This document shows, in pieces, positions 1-8,780 of a stretch of DNA of 64,000 nt. The DNA comes from Olsenella sp. An293. GTDB lineage: Bacteria > Actinomycetota > Coriobacteriia > Coriobacteriales > Atopobiaceae. The notes under the pieces are model-generated. The model saw only the letters and a list, made by a program, of their open reading frames with translations. It ran no database searches and was not told where the DNA came from. Position numbers and translations under genes: made by a program. The stretch's first letter is position 1; each line of letters opens with the position of its first letter. The stretch is taken from the NCBI RefSeq assembly GCF_002159495.1, contig NZ_NFIT01000011.1:18311-82310 (forward strand). The letters are read 5' to 3'.

Positions 1-366
1 GCTCACCACCGGGTCGATGCCGCGCACCACGATGGGCGCGCGGAACACGGTGCCGTCGAGCAGGGCGCGGATGGTGCCGTTGGGGCTCTTCCACATCTGC
101 TTGAGTCCGTACTCCTCGACGCGCGCGGCGTTGGGGGTGATGGTGGCGCACTTGACGGCCACGCCCAGGCGCTTGGTCGCCTCGGCGGAGTCCACGGTGA
201 CCTGGTCGTCGGTCTTGTCGCGGTTCTCCAGGCCAAGGTCGTAGTACTCGGTCTTGAGGTCCACGAACGGGCAGATGAGCTCGTCCTTGATGATCTGCCA
301 GATGATGCGGGTCATCTCGTCGCCGTCCATCTCGACGAGCGGGGTCTTCATCTCGATCTTGGCCAT
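1..366 (-). CDS. icd: NADP-dependent isocitrate dehydrogenase, N-terminal part (runs off window)
   Basis: The frame opens at ATG 366 and stays open for 122 codons to the window edge, so only the N-terminal part is present. The protein begins [19 protein letters not shown] and continues with [16 protein letters not shown] and a [16 protein letters not shown] stretch. This is the signature of the homodimeric, eukaryote-like (subfamily II) NADP-isocitrate dehydrogenase, which oxidatively decarboxylates isocitrate to 2-oxoglutarate and NADPH in the cytoplasm. A GGAGG ribosome site lies about six bases upstream. In a fermenter it probably serves glutamate and NADPH supply rather than a full TCA cycle (inference). 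The next gene upstream ends at 489, in the same direction, so it may be cotranscribed or separately promoted. Confidence 0.93.
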   Translation of the reverse strand, partial: MAKIEMKTPLVEMDGDEMTRIIWQIIKDELICPFVDLKTEYYDLGLENRDKTDDQVTVDSAEATKRLGVAVKCATITPNAARVEEYGLKQMWKSPNGTIRALLDGTVFRAPIVVRGIDPVVS

Positions 367-488
367 GCGCGCCTCCGGGTCGTGGCGGGTTTTCCGGGGA
401 CGAATGTAGCACGTCGGCCGAGCGGGCCGCCCGGCCGCCCGCAACTTGAGACGCGCTTGTCACAGAAGGGGCCGCGGGCGAGAAGGAC

Positions 489-2171
489 CTACACCGCCGC
501 AGCGAGCCAGGCGGGCAGCTCGGAGCTCACCACGCGCGCGCAGGCGTAGGCGTCGGCGAGCTCGAGTGTGGCCACGGCCTCGTAGCCGGCGGGCGTGACC
601 GCCAGGGCGAGCGCACGACCCTCCTCCGGGACGAGCAGGCGCACCTCGTTGGCGATGGGGTCGTAGGCGGGCGTGGCCAGACGCGGGTTGCGCACGACCT
701 CCTCGCGCGTCGAGAAGGACGGCGCGTCGAGCGCGGGGTCAAAGGTCATCTGGGCGAGCGCGGTCACAAAGCGCGCGGGCTCGACGGGGTCTGTCGCGGA
801 GAAGCCCGCGAGCTGCCAGGGGATGTCGCTCTCGCCGGGGACGAGCTCGGAGGCGATGGGTGCGCCGTCGGGCGTGACGAGGCCGGTGTCAAAGCGCGCG
901 GCGGCTCCGTCGTCGATCACGAGGAGCTTGCCCTCTGCCCGGACGCGCGCAAACGTCATGGTGAGGTAGTCGCCCAGGACGCGGCGCTTCTCGCCCCACG
1001 CCTCCGGGCAGGCGAGGTCCGCCAGGCGCTCGAGCGCCTCGTCGCGCGAGCCGAGGGAGACCGTCTGGGCGAAGTCGCGCTCGGGGTCGGCGGTGTCGCC
1101 GGGGCGCAGGAAGGCCGCCCATGCTCCGTGCTCCGCGACGCCGAGCCCCTCGAGCCCGACCTCCTCTGCGGCGCCCGCGTCCACCTCGGTGAGCGCCCAA
1201 CGCTTGCCCGCCACGGCGCGCGCCGAGCGGCGCAGGGTGACGCGGACCGGCGTGACGCCATCGGGCTGCAGGTAGCGCAGGGAGAAGGTGACGTTGCTGC
1301 GCGTCCCCTCGAGCGCCCCGGACGAGCGCGCCACGCGGAAGTCCTCCTCGAGCGTGGCCATGGGGTCCACGTGTGCGGGGAGCACCTGGTAGAGGATGCT
1401 GAGCTGCTCGCTCGAGCAGCGAACCTCCGCATGGAAGTCCTGCGGGAGGTCCGCCTGCGCGCGCGTTGCCACGGCCGCGGCGGGCGCGGGGGCCTCCGTG
1501 GGCGCCGGCTCATCGGGGGCGGGTTCCGGCTGGGGCGCAGGCTCCGGCTCGGGCTCGGGGACGTAGGTGATGGTGAAGGAGATCGGCGGCACGTGGTCCG
1601 GCTCGGGCGCGGGCTCTGGGCTGGGCTCCGGCTCGGGCGCGAGCTCCTCGTTCTTCTCGGTCGCCGGCTCTTCCGGCGCTACGGCCTCCGGCGCTGGCTC
1701 GGGTGCGACTTCCTGCACTCCCTCGACCGCGGGCTCGGCCTCGACCGCCGCCTCGACCGCGGGCTCGGCCTCGACCGCCGCCGCGGCCTCCGGCTCGGGC
1801 TCCGGCTCCGGCTCCACGTGACGCGGCTTCAGCGGCTTGAGCGCCTTGGCGCCCTTTGCGCGCTTCCAGGGCTTGCCGCCCGGCGCGGGCTTCTTCTCCG
1901 CGGACGCGAGCCGCTCGAGCGCGCGGTCGTACTCCTCGTGGGCGAGCACCGTGGCGTAGACGTAGCCCTTCTTGAAGACCGTGAGCTTGATGAACTCCGT
2001 GAGCTGCTCGCAGAGCGCGCGCATGTCGGCGCAGCCCAGGTCGCTCGGGACCAGGCCCTCGTTGGCGAGCGCCTCCTCAAAGCGCGGCAGCAGGGTCTGC
2101 TTGCCTACGCCGACCTCTCTGGAGAACAGCTGATAGAGATACAGGCGGTTGCCTGGGACGATCTTGGGCAT
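489..2171 (-). CDS. Hypothetical protein: LOTUS-like N-terminus, Pro/Glu repeat linker, conserved C-terminal region
   Basis: This is 560 residues from ATG 2171, with a GAGGAGGGG ribosome site. I do not recognise the whole protein. Residues 1-95 look like a small winged-helix domain, with a helical stretch followed by a TVFKKGYVYAT beta hairpin that resembles OST-HTH/LOTUS folds. Residues about 100-240 are a low-complexity linker rich in EPEPEPE and PAVEAAVEAE repeats, strongly acidic and probably disordered. Residues about 245-560 form a globular, mixed alpha/beta part with no motif known to me. There is no signal peptide or membrane segment, so it is probably cytoplasmic. It lies 82 bases downstream of trmB in the same direction. 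The repeat region could vary in copy number. Confidence 0.85.
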   Translation of the reverse strand: MPKIVPGNRLYLYQLFSREVGVGKQTLLPRFEEALANEGLVPSDLGCADMRALCEQLTEFIKLTVFKKGYVYATVLAHEEYDRALERLASAEKKPAPGGKPWKRAKGAKALKPLKPRHVEPEPEPEPEAAAAVEAEPAVEAAVEAEPAVEGVQEVAPEPAPEAVAPEEPATEKNEELAPEPEPSPEPAPEPDHVPPISFTITYVPEPEPEPAPQPEPAPDEPAPTEAPAPAAAVATRAQADLPQDFHAEVRCSSEQLSILYQVLPAHVDPMATLEEDFRVARSSGALEGTRSNVTFSLRYLQPDGVTPVRVTLRRSARAVAGKRWALTEVDAGAAEEVGLEGLGVAEHGAWAAFLRPGDTADPERDFAQTVSLGSRDEALERLADLACPEAWGEKRRVLGDYLTMTFARVRAEGKLLVIDDGAAARFDTGLVTPDGAPIASELVPGESDIPWQLAGFSATDPVEPARFVTALAQMTFDPALDAPSFSTREEVVRNPRLATPAYDPIANEVRLLVPEEGRALALAVTPAGYEAVATLELADAYACARVVSSELPAWLAAAV

Positions 2172-2253
2172 GGCCCCTCCTCGGGCAGAAGCGCGGCGGG
2201 CGCGCGAGTTTGCGAACTCACTACGTTACTACCCATTTGGGCCGCGCGGGCTT

Positions 2254-3093
2254 TCAGCTTTGCGAACGGTCGCGCGCGGCCGCCCTGAGGGCGCGGTTGC
2301 GCAGATTGGTGACCGTGGCCTGCATGCCGTGGGGCGCGTAGCCAATGCCCTCGAGCTCGTCGAGGTCGTGCGGGAGGTAGGCCGCGAGTGAGAGCTCGGC
2401 GGTCTGCACGGGGCGCTCCGGCGCGGGGCCCGGCGTCGCCGCCAGGGCGCAGACGCGGGCGCCCTGCGCGCCGAGGCGCTCCTCGTACTCGCTTGCCGGC
2501 GCGTCGGGGAACTCGGCGCGGGCGTCGCGGCTCTGCCAGACGAGCTCGTATCCCGCGAGCGGCACCTGCGTGAGCACGAAGTCAAAGAGGGGCTGGCTGT
2601 CGGTGCGCAGCCAGACCTCGGCCCCCGGCGCGAGGACGTCGCGGAAGTCCATCAGGCGCTCCATGCTCGCCATGCGCTTGTGCGCCTCGCGCTTGCGCGG
2701 GAACGGGGTGGGGAAATTGAGGTGTATGCGGGCGAGCTCGCCGGGCGAGAAGAACTCGCGGACGCGCATGCCGTTTCCTGGGACCACGACGACGTTGGGG
2801 ACGCCGGACTCGCAGACGCGCTGGGCCGCGTAGGCGACGCAGATGGGCTCGGAGTCCATGGCGACGAACAGGACGTCCGGCTCGCGACGCGCCGCCTCGA
2901 CGGCGAAGGCGCCCTTGCCGCAGCCGAGGTCCAGGCGCACCTCGCGGTAGGGCGCGGCGTCCAGCGGCGCGCAGGCCTGCGCCCAGCGGCCGCGCCAGCG
3001 CGCGGGCTCGAGCTCGATGGCGCTCGCGTAGCGCTCGAGGCGCTCCTCGAGCACGAAGTTCTTGGGCAGGCGGGCGTGCATTCCGTGCGGCAT
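2254..3093 (-). CDS. trmB: tRNA (guanine-N7-)-methyltransferase
   Basis: 279 residues. TrmB transfers a methyl group from S-adenosylmethionine to N7 of G46 in the tRNA variable loop. The SAM site LDLGCGKGAFAVEAA is near residue 53. The family hallmark HLNFPTPFPRKREAHKR follows near residue 130 and corresponds to the usual N(F/D)PDPWPKKRH motif, with the central DPW altered to TPF. The C-terminus (about residues 215-279) is longer than in E. coli TrmB. The ATG at 3093 has a purine-rich AGAGAGACC upstream, and Met5 is a possible alternative start. Upstream lies a palindromic repeat, then the HD nucleotidase gene. Confidence 0.9.
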   Translation of the reverse strand: MPHGMHARLPKNFVLEERLERYASAIELEPARWRGRWAQACAPLDAAPYREVRLDLGCGKGAFAVEAARREPDVLFVAMDSEPICVAYAAQRVCESGVPNVVVVPGNGMRVREFFSPGELARIHLNFPTPFPRKREAHKRMASMERLMDFRDVLAPGAEVWLRTDSQPLFDFVLTQVPLAGYELVWQSRDARAEFPDAPASEYEERLGAQGARVCALAATPGPAPERPVQTAELSLAAYLPHDLDELEGIGYAPHGMQATVTNLRNRALRAAARDRSQS

Positions 3094-3113
3094 GGTCTCT
3101 CTTTCTGTCGTTT

Positions 3114-3214
3114 GGGGACGTGTTTTTTCGTGCAGACCGTTTGGGACAGGTTAGCGGCGTGCGGGCCGGGCCTCAGGGCTGTCCCAAACGGTCTGCACGA
3201 AATAACACGTCCCC
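3114..3214. repeat. Palindromic repeat, family P2 (GGGGACGTGTTTTTTCG type)
   Basis: Two 36-base arms (3114-3149 and 3179-3214) are inverted repeats matching at 35 of 36 positions, with a 29-base loop. They contain GGGGACGTGTT, CGTGCAGACCG and TTTGGGACAG. The element sits 11 bases after the stop of the HD nucleotidase gene and upstream of trmB. The same sequence family occurs at 57846-58024, and as a single arm at 50538-50573. It could fold as an RNA hairpin that ends or stabilises transcripts. Confidence 0.9.
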
Positions 3215-3225
3215 TTTGTGCAGAG

Positions 3226-3837
3226 CTACAGGAGCTCGTCGAGGGTGGCGCCGTAGGAGGGCAGGAAGTCGCGGACAAAGTCGGCGACCTCGGGGAGCTC
3301 CGCGGCCATCTCCTCAACGGCGGCGCGGCAGGTCCGCTCGGCGCTCGAGAACTCGGCGTTGCCCGAGCGCGCCTCGTCGACGCACTTGATGAGCGCAGAG
3401 ATCTTGTCCGCGGCCTTCACGAGGCGCCGCAGGTAGCGCTCCTCCTCCCCCGCGTCCTCCACGGGCCAGAAGACGTCCTCGAAGGTGGGGCGGAGGTCCT
3501 CGGGCAGCGTGGCGAGCAGGCGCTCCTCCGCATTCTTCTCCACCGCCTTGTAGGCGTCACGGATCTGGCCGTCGTGATACTTCACGGGGGTGGGCATGTC
3601 GCCGGTGATGATCTCCGAGGCATCGTGGTAGATGGACACGAGCGCCGCGCGCTCGGCGCTGAGCGCGCGTCCAAACCTCACGTTGCCGATCACGCACAGC
3701 ATGTGCGCGATGGCTGCCACCTCGAGCGCGTGCTCGGAGAGGTTCTCGGGCCGCGAGCTCCTCATGAGCGCCCAGCGCTCGATGTACCTCATGCGCGAGA
3801 CCAGCGCGAGAAAGTGCGATTCCTGTGGCTCGGTCAT
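3226..3837 (-). CDS. HD-domain 5'-deoxynucleotidase, YfbR-like
   Basis: 203 residues from ATG 3837, chosen because a GGGAG ribosome site precedes it and because E. coli YfbR is 199 residues and begins similarly. YfbR dephosphorylates deoxyribonucleoside 5'-monophosphates in the cytoplasm. Visible family residues are Arg21-Trp22, His36 (NLSEHALEVA), His71-Asp72 (SIYHDASEIITGD) and a downstream Asp in KAADKISALIKC, matching the HD metal ligands. An in-frame extension to 3948 overlaps a repeat and lacks a ribosome site, so it was rejected. It is transcribed toward trmB and separated from it by a palindrome. Confidence 0.88.
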   Translation of the reverse strand: MTEPQESHFLALVSRMRYIERWALMRSSRPENLSEHALEVAAIAHMLCVIGNVRFGRALSAERAALVSIYHDASEIITGDMPTPVKYHDGQIRDAYKAVEKNAEERLLATLPEDLRPTFEDVFWPVEDAGEEERYLRRLVKAADKISALIKCVDEARSGNAEFSSAERTCRAAVEEMAAELPEVADFVRDFLPSYGATLDELL

Positions 3838-3941
3838 GGTGGCTCCCGTGACGCGATTGATTCCGACGCTGCCATGATATACCGCCCGCCGGACGCAAAT
3901 CCGGCGGGCGGCGTGGCGGGCGAGCCTCGTTGACAAGAACG

Positions 3942-3970
3942 TTGACAATATAACCTGACGTGATTGTCAA
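3942..3970. repeat. Palindromic repeat, family P1, single 29-base unit
   Basis: The unit begins TTGACAATATAACCTGACG and ends TGATTGTCAA; its outer eight bases TTGACAAT/ATTGTCAA are an inverted repeat. It is a lone unit, whereas most other copies in the window are inverted pairs. It lies just after the pyrophosphatase stop codon (3979) and upstream of the HD nucleotidase gene. Confidence 0.85.
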
Positions 3971-3978
3971 GTTTCAGG

Positions 3979-5646
3979 CTAGTCGAGGTCCTCCTGGATG
4001 CTCTGCAGCGTCGCCATGAGGGCGGGAATGACCTGCTTCTTGCGGCTCACGATGCCCGGCAGCTTGGCGATGCCGTCCGCCGGCTCGGCGTCGAAGGCGC
4101 GCGCGATGATGTTCTCGGCGCCCTCGCCGTACCACATGATCTCGCTCGAGGAGCTCTTGACGTCCGTGAACAGGTAGAACACGAGCGGCAGCTCCTCTTG
4201 GCGCGCGGCCTCGGAGAGGTAGGGCCCCACGAGCTCCTCGGCGGCCTTGCGGCTGCGCTCGGTCATGTAACTGCCCTGGCCCACGCCAAACTTGACGTTG
4301 CCGCGGCTGAATATCTTGAAGTCGCCGCCAAAGACCTCCTCGGCGGTGCGCCCGGTGAGGTCGGCGCCGGCCTCGAACATCTCGTCGGCGTAGGCGTCGA
4401 TGTCGACCTCGGCGATCTTGGCGAGCGCGGCGGCGGTGTCGCGGTCGATCTGCGTGCAGGTGGGGGAGCGGAACGCCAGCGTGTCCGAGAGGATGGCCGA
4501 GAGCATGAGCCCCGCGACGTCCTTGGGGATCTCCACGCCGTTCTCGCGATACATCATGTAGACGATCGTGCAGGTGCAGCCCACGGGCATGTTGCGGAAG
4601 TACGCCGGGCTCGCGGTCTCGATCGAGCCGATGCGGTGGTGGTCGATGATCTCCATGATCTCGGCCTGCTCGAGGCCCTCGACCGACTGCGAGCGCTCGT
4701 TGTGGTCAACGAGGATGACGTGCTTCTTCTTGGCCGCAAGCAGGTTGGGCGAGCTCACGAGGCCCACGTAGTGGCTCTGCTCGTCGATGACGGGGAAGAA
4801 GCGGTGGCGGGAGTGCGCCATCATCTTGCGGGCGTCGTCCACCGCGGTGTTGACGCTCACCTTGAGGATGCCCTCGGAGAGCATCTTGGCGCGCACGGGG
4901 ATGGACATGGAGATGATGCGGGCGGCCGCGTAGGTGTCGTAGGGGGTGGTGATGATCGCGCAGCCGTGGCGCTCGGCCGAGGCGATGACCTTGCTCGAGA
5001 CATGCGCGCTGCAGCAGATCACCAGGCAGCTCGCGTCGCACTCGACGGCAAACTGCTGGGTCTCGTAGCGGTTGGTCACGAGCACGATGTCGCCGGGGTG
5101 GACGGAGTCCTCCATCATCTCGGGCGTGGTGCCCACGCAGACGTTGCCGCCCGTGACGCGCGCGGTGGGATCGCCGAGCAGCATCTCTCCCTTGAGGGTG
5201 TCGATGATGTTGGCGTAGCAGGTGTGCGCGCTGCCGATGACGCCGCTGTCAAAGACGTCCATGTTGGCGTTGGCGATGTCCTTGACGGCGATGATGCCCT
5301 GGAGGTTGTTCTCGTCGTCGGTGATGCAGAGCGTGTCGGTCTTGCTCTCGCGCATGAGGTTCCACGCCGAGAAGAGGCTCATCTCGCCGTCGATGCCGCC
5401 CTGGCGCTGGATCTCGGTGTCTTTGATCTGCGGGGTGACGGAGGTGATGAGCTCGGGCTCGGCAAAGCCAAAGTGGTCGAGCACGAAGGCCGTCTCGCGG
5501 TTGATCGCGCCGGCGCGGCGCGGCTGGTAGATGTCGGTCTTCTCTACGGCGTTCTTGAGGTGCGCGTATGCAATGGCCGAGCAGATGCTGTCCGTGTCCG
5601 GGTGCAGGTGCCCGATGACGTTTACTTTGCGAATCCCTTCAGGCAT
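3979..5646 (-). CDS. ppaC: Manganese-dependent inorganic pyrophosphatase with CBS and DRTGG regulatory domains
   Basis: 555 residues from ATG 5646 (AGGGGGAAGGGG upstream). It hydrolyses pyrophosphate to phosphate, pulling biosynthetic reactions forward. The family II DHH catalytic motifs are present: GHLHPDTDSICSAIAYAHL near residue 11, VDHNE near residue 360 and DHHRIGSI near residue 385. A DHHA2 domain follows (LSDTLAFRSPTCT, DIDAYADEMFEAG). Between the first and second catalytic blocks lie two CBS motifs split by a DRTGG domain (GDPTARVTGGNVCVGTT). This architecture, about 100-250 residues longer than plain PpaC, is known in clostridial and coriobacterial enzymes inhibited by AMP/ADP and activated by diadenosine polyphosphates. 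Regulation by the cell's energy state is therefore likely. Confidence 0.95.
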   Translation of the reverse strand: MPEGIRKVNVIGHLHPDTDSICSAIAYAHLKNAVEKTDIYQPRRAGAINRETAFVLDHFGFAEPELITSVTPQIKDTEIQRQGGIDGEMSLFSAWNLMRESKTDTLCITDDENNLQGIIAVKDIANANMDVFDSGVIGSAHTCYANIIDTLKGEMLLGDPTARVTGGNVCVGTTPEMMEDSVHPGDIVLVTNRYETQQFAVECDASCLVICCSAHVSSKVIASAERHGCAIITTPYDTYAAARIISMSIPVRAKMLSEGILKVSVNTAVDDARKMMAHSRHRFFPVIDEQSHYVGLVSSPNLLAAKKKHVILVDHNERSQSVEGLEQAEIMEIIDHHRIGSIETASPAYFRNMPVGCTCTIVYMMYRENGVEIPKDVAGLMLSAILSDTLAFRSPTCTQIDRDTAAALAKIAEVDIDAYADEMFEAGADLTGRTAEEVFGGDFKIFSRGNVKFGVGQGSYMTERSRKAAEELVGPYLSEAARQEELPLVFYLFTDVKSSSSEIMWYGEGAENIIARAFDAEPADGIAKLPGIVSRKKQVIPALMATLQSIQEDLD

Positions 5647-5958
5647 GACGCCCCTTCCCCCTAATGGTTCCCTCGTCTGATTGTGCCACGCGAGCAGGGC
5701 GGATATGCACGACTTACGCGCGAACGGTAGAAAATCGTGCGCGTCTACGAACGAGGGGCCAAGAAGGGGCGCCTCCTTGGGACGATGGACCAAGCGGGGC
5801 GGGCGCGCCTCCGGCGTCGGCCGGCGGCCGCGCCCCCGGGCAGCCCTCGCGTCCCCGGCGGATTTCTGTTGCAGCCGCGCGTTCTTCTCGCCCGCCGCAG
5901 GAAGGCCCGGTAGAATGGTGCCGTGAACAAGCCCCTGCTAGAGAAGGCGAGAAACCCC
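5647..5958. other. Divergent intergenic region between ppaC and ettA
   Basis: About 310 bases lie between the diverging ppaC and ettA starts and must hold promoters for both. A TAGAAT box at 5911-5916 could be the ettA -10 element, but no good -35 is visible. A GTTCTTCTCGCC motif is at 5881-5892. I see no further gene, RNA or repeat. Confidence 0.5.
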
Positions 5959-7638
5959 ATGGCAGAGTTCGTTTACCAGCTGATCCGCGCCCGCAAGGCC
6001 GTCCACGACAAGGTCATCTTGGACGACGTCACGGTGGGCGTCTTCCCCGGCGCCAAGATCGGCGTGGTGGGCCCCAACGGCGCGGGCAAGTCCACGCTGC
6101 TCAAGGTCATGGCCGGCCTCGAGGACGTCTCCAACGGCGAGGCCATGCTGAGCCCGGGCTACACCGTGGGCATCCTCCAGCAGGAGCCCCCGCTCGACGA
6201 GGACAAGACCGTCCGCGAGAACATCGAGCTGGCCTTTGGTGACCTGCTCGCCAAGATCGAGCGCTTCAACCAGGTGAGCGCCGAGATGGCCGACCCCGAC
6301 GCGGACTTCGACGCCCTCATGGCCGAGATGGGACAGCTCCAGGACGAGATCGACGCCGCCAACGGCTGGGACCTGGACTCCCAGCTCTCCCAGGCCATGG
6401 ACGCGCTGCAGTGCCCGGACCCGGACGCGCCGGTCTCGATCCTCTCCGGCGGTGAGCGCCGTCGCGTGGCCCTGTGCAAGCTGCTGCTCGAGGCCCCCGA
6501 CCTGCTGCTGCTTGACGAGCCGACCAACCACCTCGACGCCGAGTCGGTCCTCTGGCTCGAGCAGTTCCTGCACAAGTATCCCGGCGCCGTCATGGCCGTC
6601 ACGCACGACCGCTACTTCCTCGACGACGTGGCCGAGTGGATCTGCGAGGTCGACCGCGGCCAGCTCTACCCCTACGAGGGCAACTACTCCACCTACCTGG
6701 AGAAGAAGGCCGCGCGCCTGGAGGCCCAGAGCCAGCAGGACGCCCGCCGCGCCAAGAAGATGAAGTCCGAGCTCGAGTGGGTGCGCTCCAGCCCCAAGGC
6801 GCGCCAGGCCAAGAACCGCGCGCGTCTCGAGCGCTACGAGCAGATGGAGGCCGAGGCCCGCGCCTCCAAGCGCGTGGACTTCACCGACATCCACATTCCC
6901 GTGGGTCCGCGCCTGGGCGCCAAGGTGCTCGAGGCGGAGCACCTCTGCAAGAGCTTCGGCGACCGCGTGCTCATCGACGACCTGAGCTTCTCCTTGCCCC
7001 GCAACGGCATCGTGGGCGTGATCGGTCCCAACGGCGTGGGCAAGTCAACCCTGTTCAAGATGATCGTGGGCCAGGAGAGCCCGACGTCGGGCGCGCTCAC
7101 GGTGGGCGAGACCGTCAAGCTCTCCTATGTTGACCAGATGCGCGCGGGCATCGACGCCGAGAAGAGCCTCTGGGAGGTCGTCTCCGACGGCAACGACTAC
7201 ATCCGCGTGGGCGAGACCGAGATCCCGAGCCGCGCCTATGTGGCGGCATTCGGCTTCAAGGGATCCGACCAGCAGAAGCGCGCCGGCGTCCTCTCCGGCG
7301 GCGAGCGCAACCGCCTCAACCTCGCGCTCACGCTCAAGCAGGGCGGCAATTTGCTGCTGCTGGACGAGCCGACCAACGACCTCGACGTCGAGACGCTGGA
7401 GAGCCTGGAGGAGGCGCTCGAGGAGTTCCCCGGCTGCTCCGTGGTGATCTCCCACGACCGCTGGTTCCTCGACCGCGTGGCCACGCACATCCTCGCCTGG
7501 GAGGGCGACGACGAGAACCCCGGCCGCTGGCACTGGTTCGAGGGCAACTTCGAGGCCTACCAGGCCGACCGCGAGAAGCGTCTCGGTGCGGAGGCCTCCA
7601 AGCCCCACCGCCTGCACCGCAAGCTCACCCGCGACTAA
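5959..7638 (+). CDS. ettA: ABC-F family ATPase, energy-dependent translational throttle protein EttA
   Basis: 559 residues from ATG 5959 (MAEFVYQLIR, the usual EttA start). The upstream in-frame GTG at 5923 adds 12 unsupported residues. EttA binds the ribosomal E site and gates the first peptide bond according to ATP/ADP level. There are two ABC domains: Walker A GPNGAGKST near residue 36 and GPNGVGKST near residue 357; signatures LSGGERRRVALCK and LSGGERNRLNLAL; Walker B LLLLDEPTNHLD and LLLLDEPTNDLD. The arm and P-site tRNA-interaction linker lies between them. There are no membrane segments. The C-terminus KPHRLHRKLTRD is family-typical. A Rho-independent terminator lies about 85 bases downstream. 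Confidence 0.94.
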   Translation: MAEFVYQLIRARKAVHDKVILDDVTVGVFPGAKIGVVGPNGAGKSTLLKVMAGLEDVSNGEAMLSPGYTVGILQQEPPLDEDKTVRENIELAFGDLLAKIERFNQVSAEMADPDADFDALMAEMGQLQDEIDAANGWDLDSQLSQAMDALQCPDPDAPVSILSGGERRRVALCKLLLEAPDLLLLDEPTNHLDAESVLWLEQFLHKYPGAVMAVTHDRYFLDDVAEWICEVDRGQLYPYEGNYSTYLEKKAARLEAQSQQDARRAKKMKSELEWVRSSPKARQAKNRARLERYEQMEAEARASKRVDFTDIHIPVGPRLGAKVLEAEHLCKSFGDRVLIDDLSFSLPRNGIVGVIGPNGVGKSTLFKMIVGQESPTSGALTVGETVKLSYVDQMRAGIDAEKSLWEVVSDGNDYIRVGETEIPSRAYVAAFGFKGSDQQKRAGVLSGGERNRLNLALTLKQGGNLLLLDEPTNDLDVETLESLEEALEEFPGCSVVISHDRWFLDRVATHILAWEGDDENPGRWHWFEGNFEAYQADREKRLGAEASKPHRLHRKLTRD

Positions 7639-7722
7639 GGTGTTCTTCTCGCCTTACCGCAGCTCCACCTGACAATTTCCTGAAACATTCTCGTCATAGA
7701 ACGTCCACAACCAGTTAGAATT

Positions 7723-7751
7723 AAGGGGCGCCCCCGAGGCGCCCCTTTTTT
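7723..7751 (+). terminator. Rho-independent terminator between ettA and the dehydrogenase gene
   Basis: GGGGCGCC (7725-7732) pairs with GGCGCCCC (7738-7745), followed by six T residues. It is downstream of ettA. Only 38 bases separate it from the next start codon, so the dehydrogenase promoter either lies before the hairpin (making this an attenuator) or is very compact. Confidence 0.85.
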
Positions 7752-7789
7752 GACGAGCGGCGCGGCGCGCCAGGACGATAGGAGCATCC

Positions 7790-8758
7790 ATGCACACAGG
7801 AGACATCAGGACTCGCAAGGCGGTCATCATCGGCGCAGGTCGCGTGGGCAGCCACGTGGCCCTCTGCCTCATGTTCCAGCACCTCGTGAACGAGATCGTC
7901 TTCGTGGACGTCAACGCCGACGCCGCGCGCGCCCAGGCCATCGACCTCGATGACCTCGCCTCGGGCCTCGGCGACTCCTTCACCATCCGCGTGGGCGACT
8001 ACTCCGACTGCGCCGACGCCCACTTCGTGATCCTCACCGCTGGCCGCAGCCGCCGTCCGGGCGAGACGCGCCTCCAGATGCTCGACGGCACCATCAAGGT
8101 GCTCGACGGCATCGTGGGCCCGCTCAAGGAGTCCGGCTTCCACGGCATCCTCATCAGCGTCTCCAACCCGGCCGACATCGTGGTCGAGTACCTCTATCGC
8201 AAGCTCGGTCTGCCGCGCAACCAGGTCTTTGGCACGGGCACCTCACTCGACTCCGCGCGCCTGCGCCGCGTCCTCTCCGAGATCATCGACGTCTCCAGCC
8301 GCCAGATCCAGGCCTTCTGCATGGGCGAGCACGGCGACTCGATGTTCATCCCCACCTCGCGCATCTCCGTCGAGGGCATCGGCCTGCGCGAGTACCTGTC
8401 CCTGCGCGACGACGTGGTCGACACCATCGACTTCGACGACGTCATGCGCCGCGTGCGCGAGTCCGGCGCCGCGATTATCTCCGGCAAGGGCTGCACCGAG
8501 TTTGGCATCGCGTCGGTGGTGGCCGCGCTCGTGACCTCGATTCTGCACAACGAGAAGCGCGTGGTGCCGCTGTCCGCCCACCTCGACGGCGAGTACGGCG
8601 AGTCCGGTATCTCGGCCGGCGTTCCGTGCGTTATCGGCAGCACCGGCGTGGACTCCGTGCTCGAGATCGACCTCTCCTACGACGAGCGTCGCGCGATGCG
8701 CAAGTCCTGCTCGATCATCCGCGACTACTGCGAGAAGGTCATGCCCGTCGAGGGCTAG
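7790..8758 (+). CDS. L-lactate/malate dehydrogenase family NAD-dependent 2-hydroxyacid dehydrogenase
   Basis: 322 residues, ATG 7790 after a TAGGAG ribosome site. The Rossmann motif IIGAGRVGSHVAL is near residue 13. The catalytic set is intact: Arg94 (PGETR), NPAD, LDSARLR and the catalytic His in GEHGDS. The family reduces pyruvate to L-lactate or oxaloacetate to malate with NADH, and this gene would usually be annotated L-lactate dehydrogenase. One oddity is that the active-site loop reads AGRSRRPGETR. The residue aligned with Gln102 of lactate dehydrogenases is Arg88, as in malate dehydrogenases, while Glu92 (position 107) and the Thr of GCTEFGIAS (position 246) are lactate-type. Substrate is therefore uncertain. 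A terminator follows. Confidence 0.88.
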   Translation: MHTGDIRTRKAVIIGAGRVGSHVALCLMFQHLVNEIVFVDVNADAARAQAIDLDDLASGLGDSFTIRVGDYSDCADAHFVILTAGRSRRPGETRLQMLDGTIKVLDGIVGPLKESGFHGILISVSNPADIVVEYLYRKLGLPRNQVFGTGTSLDSARLRRVLSEIIDVSSRQIQAFCMGEHGDSMFIPTSRISVEGIGLREYLSLRDDVVDTIDFDDVMRRVRESGAAIISGKGCTEFGIASVVAALVTSILHNEKRVVPLSAHLDGEYGESGISAGVPCVIGSTGVDSVLEIDLSYDERRAMRKSCSIIRDYCEKVMPVEG

Positions 8759-8780
8759 GCCTGCCGCAAGAACGGCCCTT

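Noticed and set aside
431..455. G+C-rich palindrome GCGGGCCGCCCGGCCGCCCG considered as a terminator after the LOTUS-like gene
   Set aside because: No T run follows on either strand and the palindrome is expected from base composition.
7639..7722. A defined promoter for the dehydrogenase gene
   Set aside because: TAGAAT at about 7716 is -10 like, but it lies immediately before a terminator and no good -35 is visible at proper spacing.
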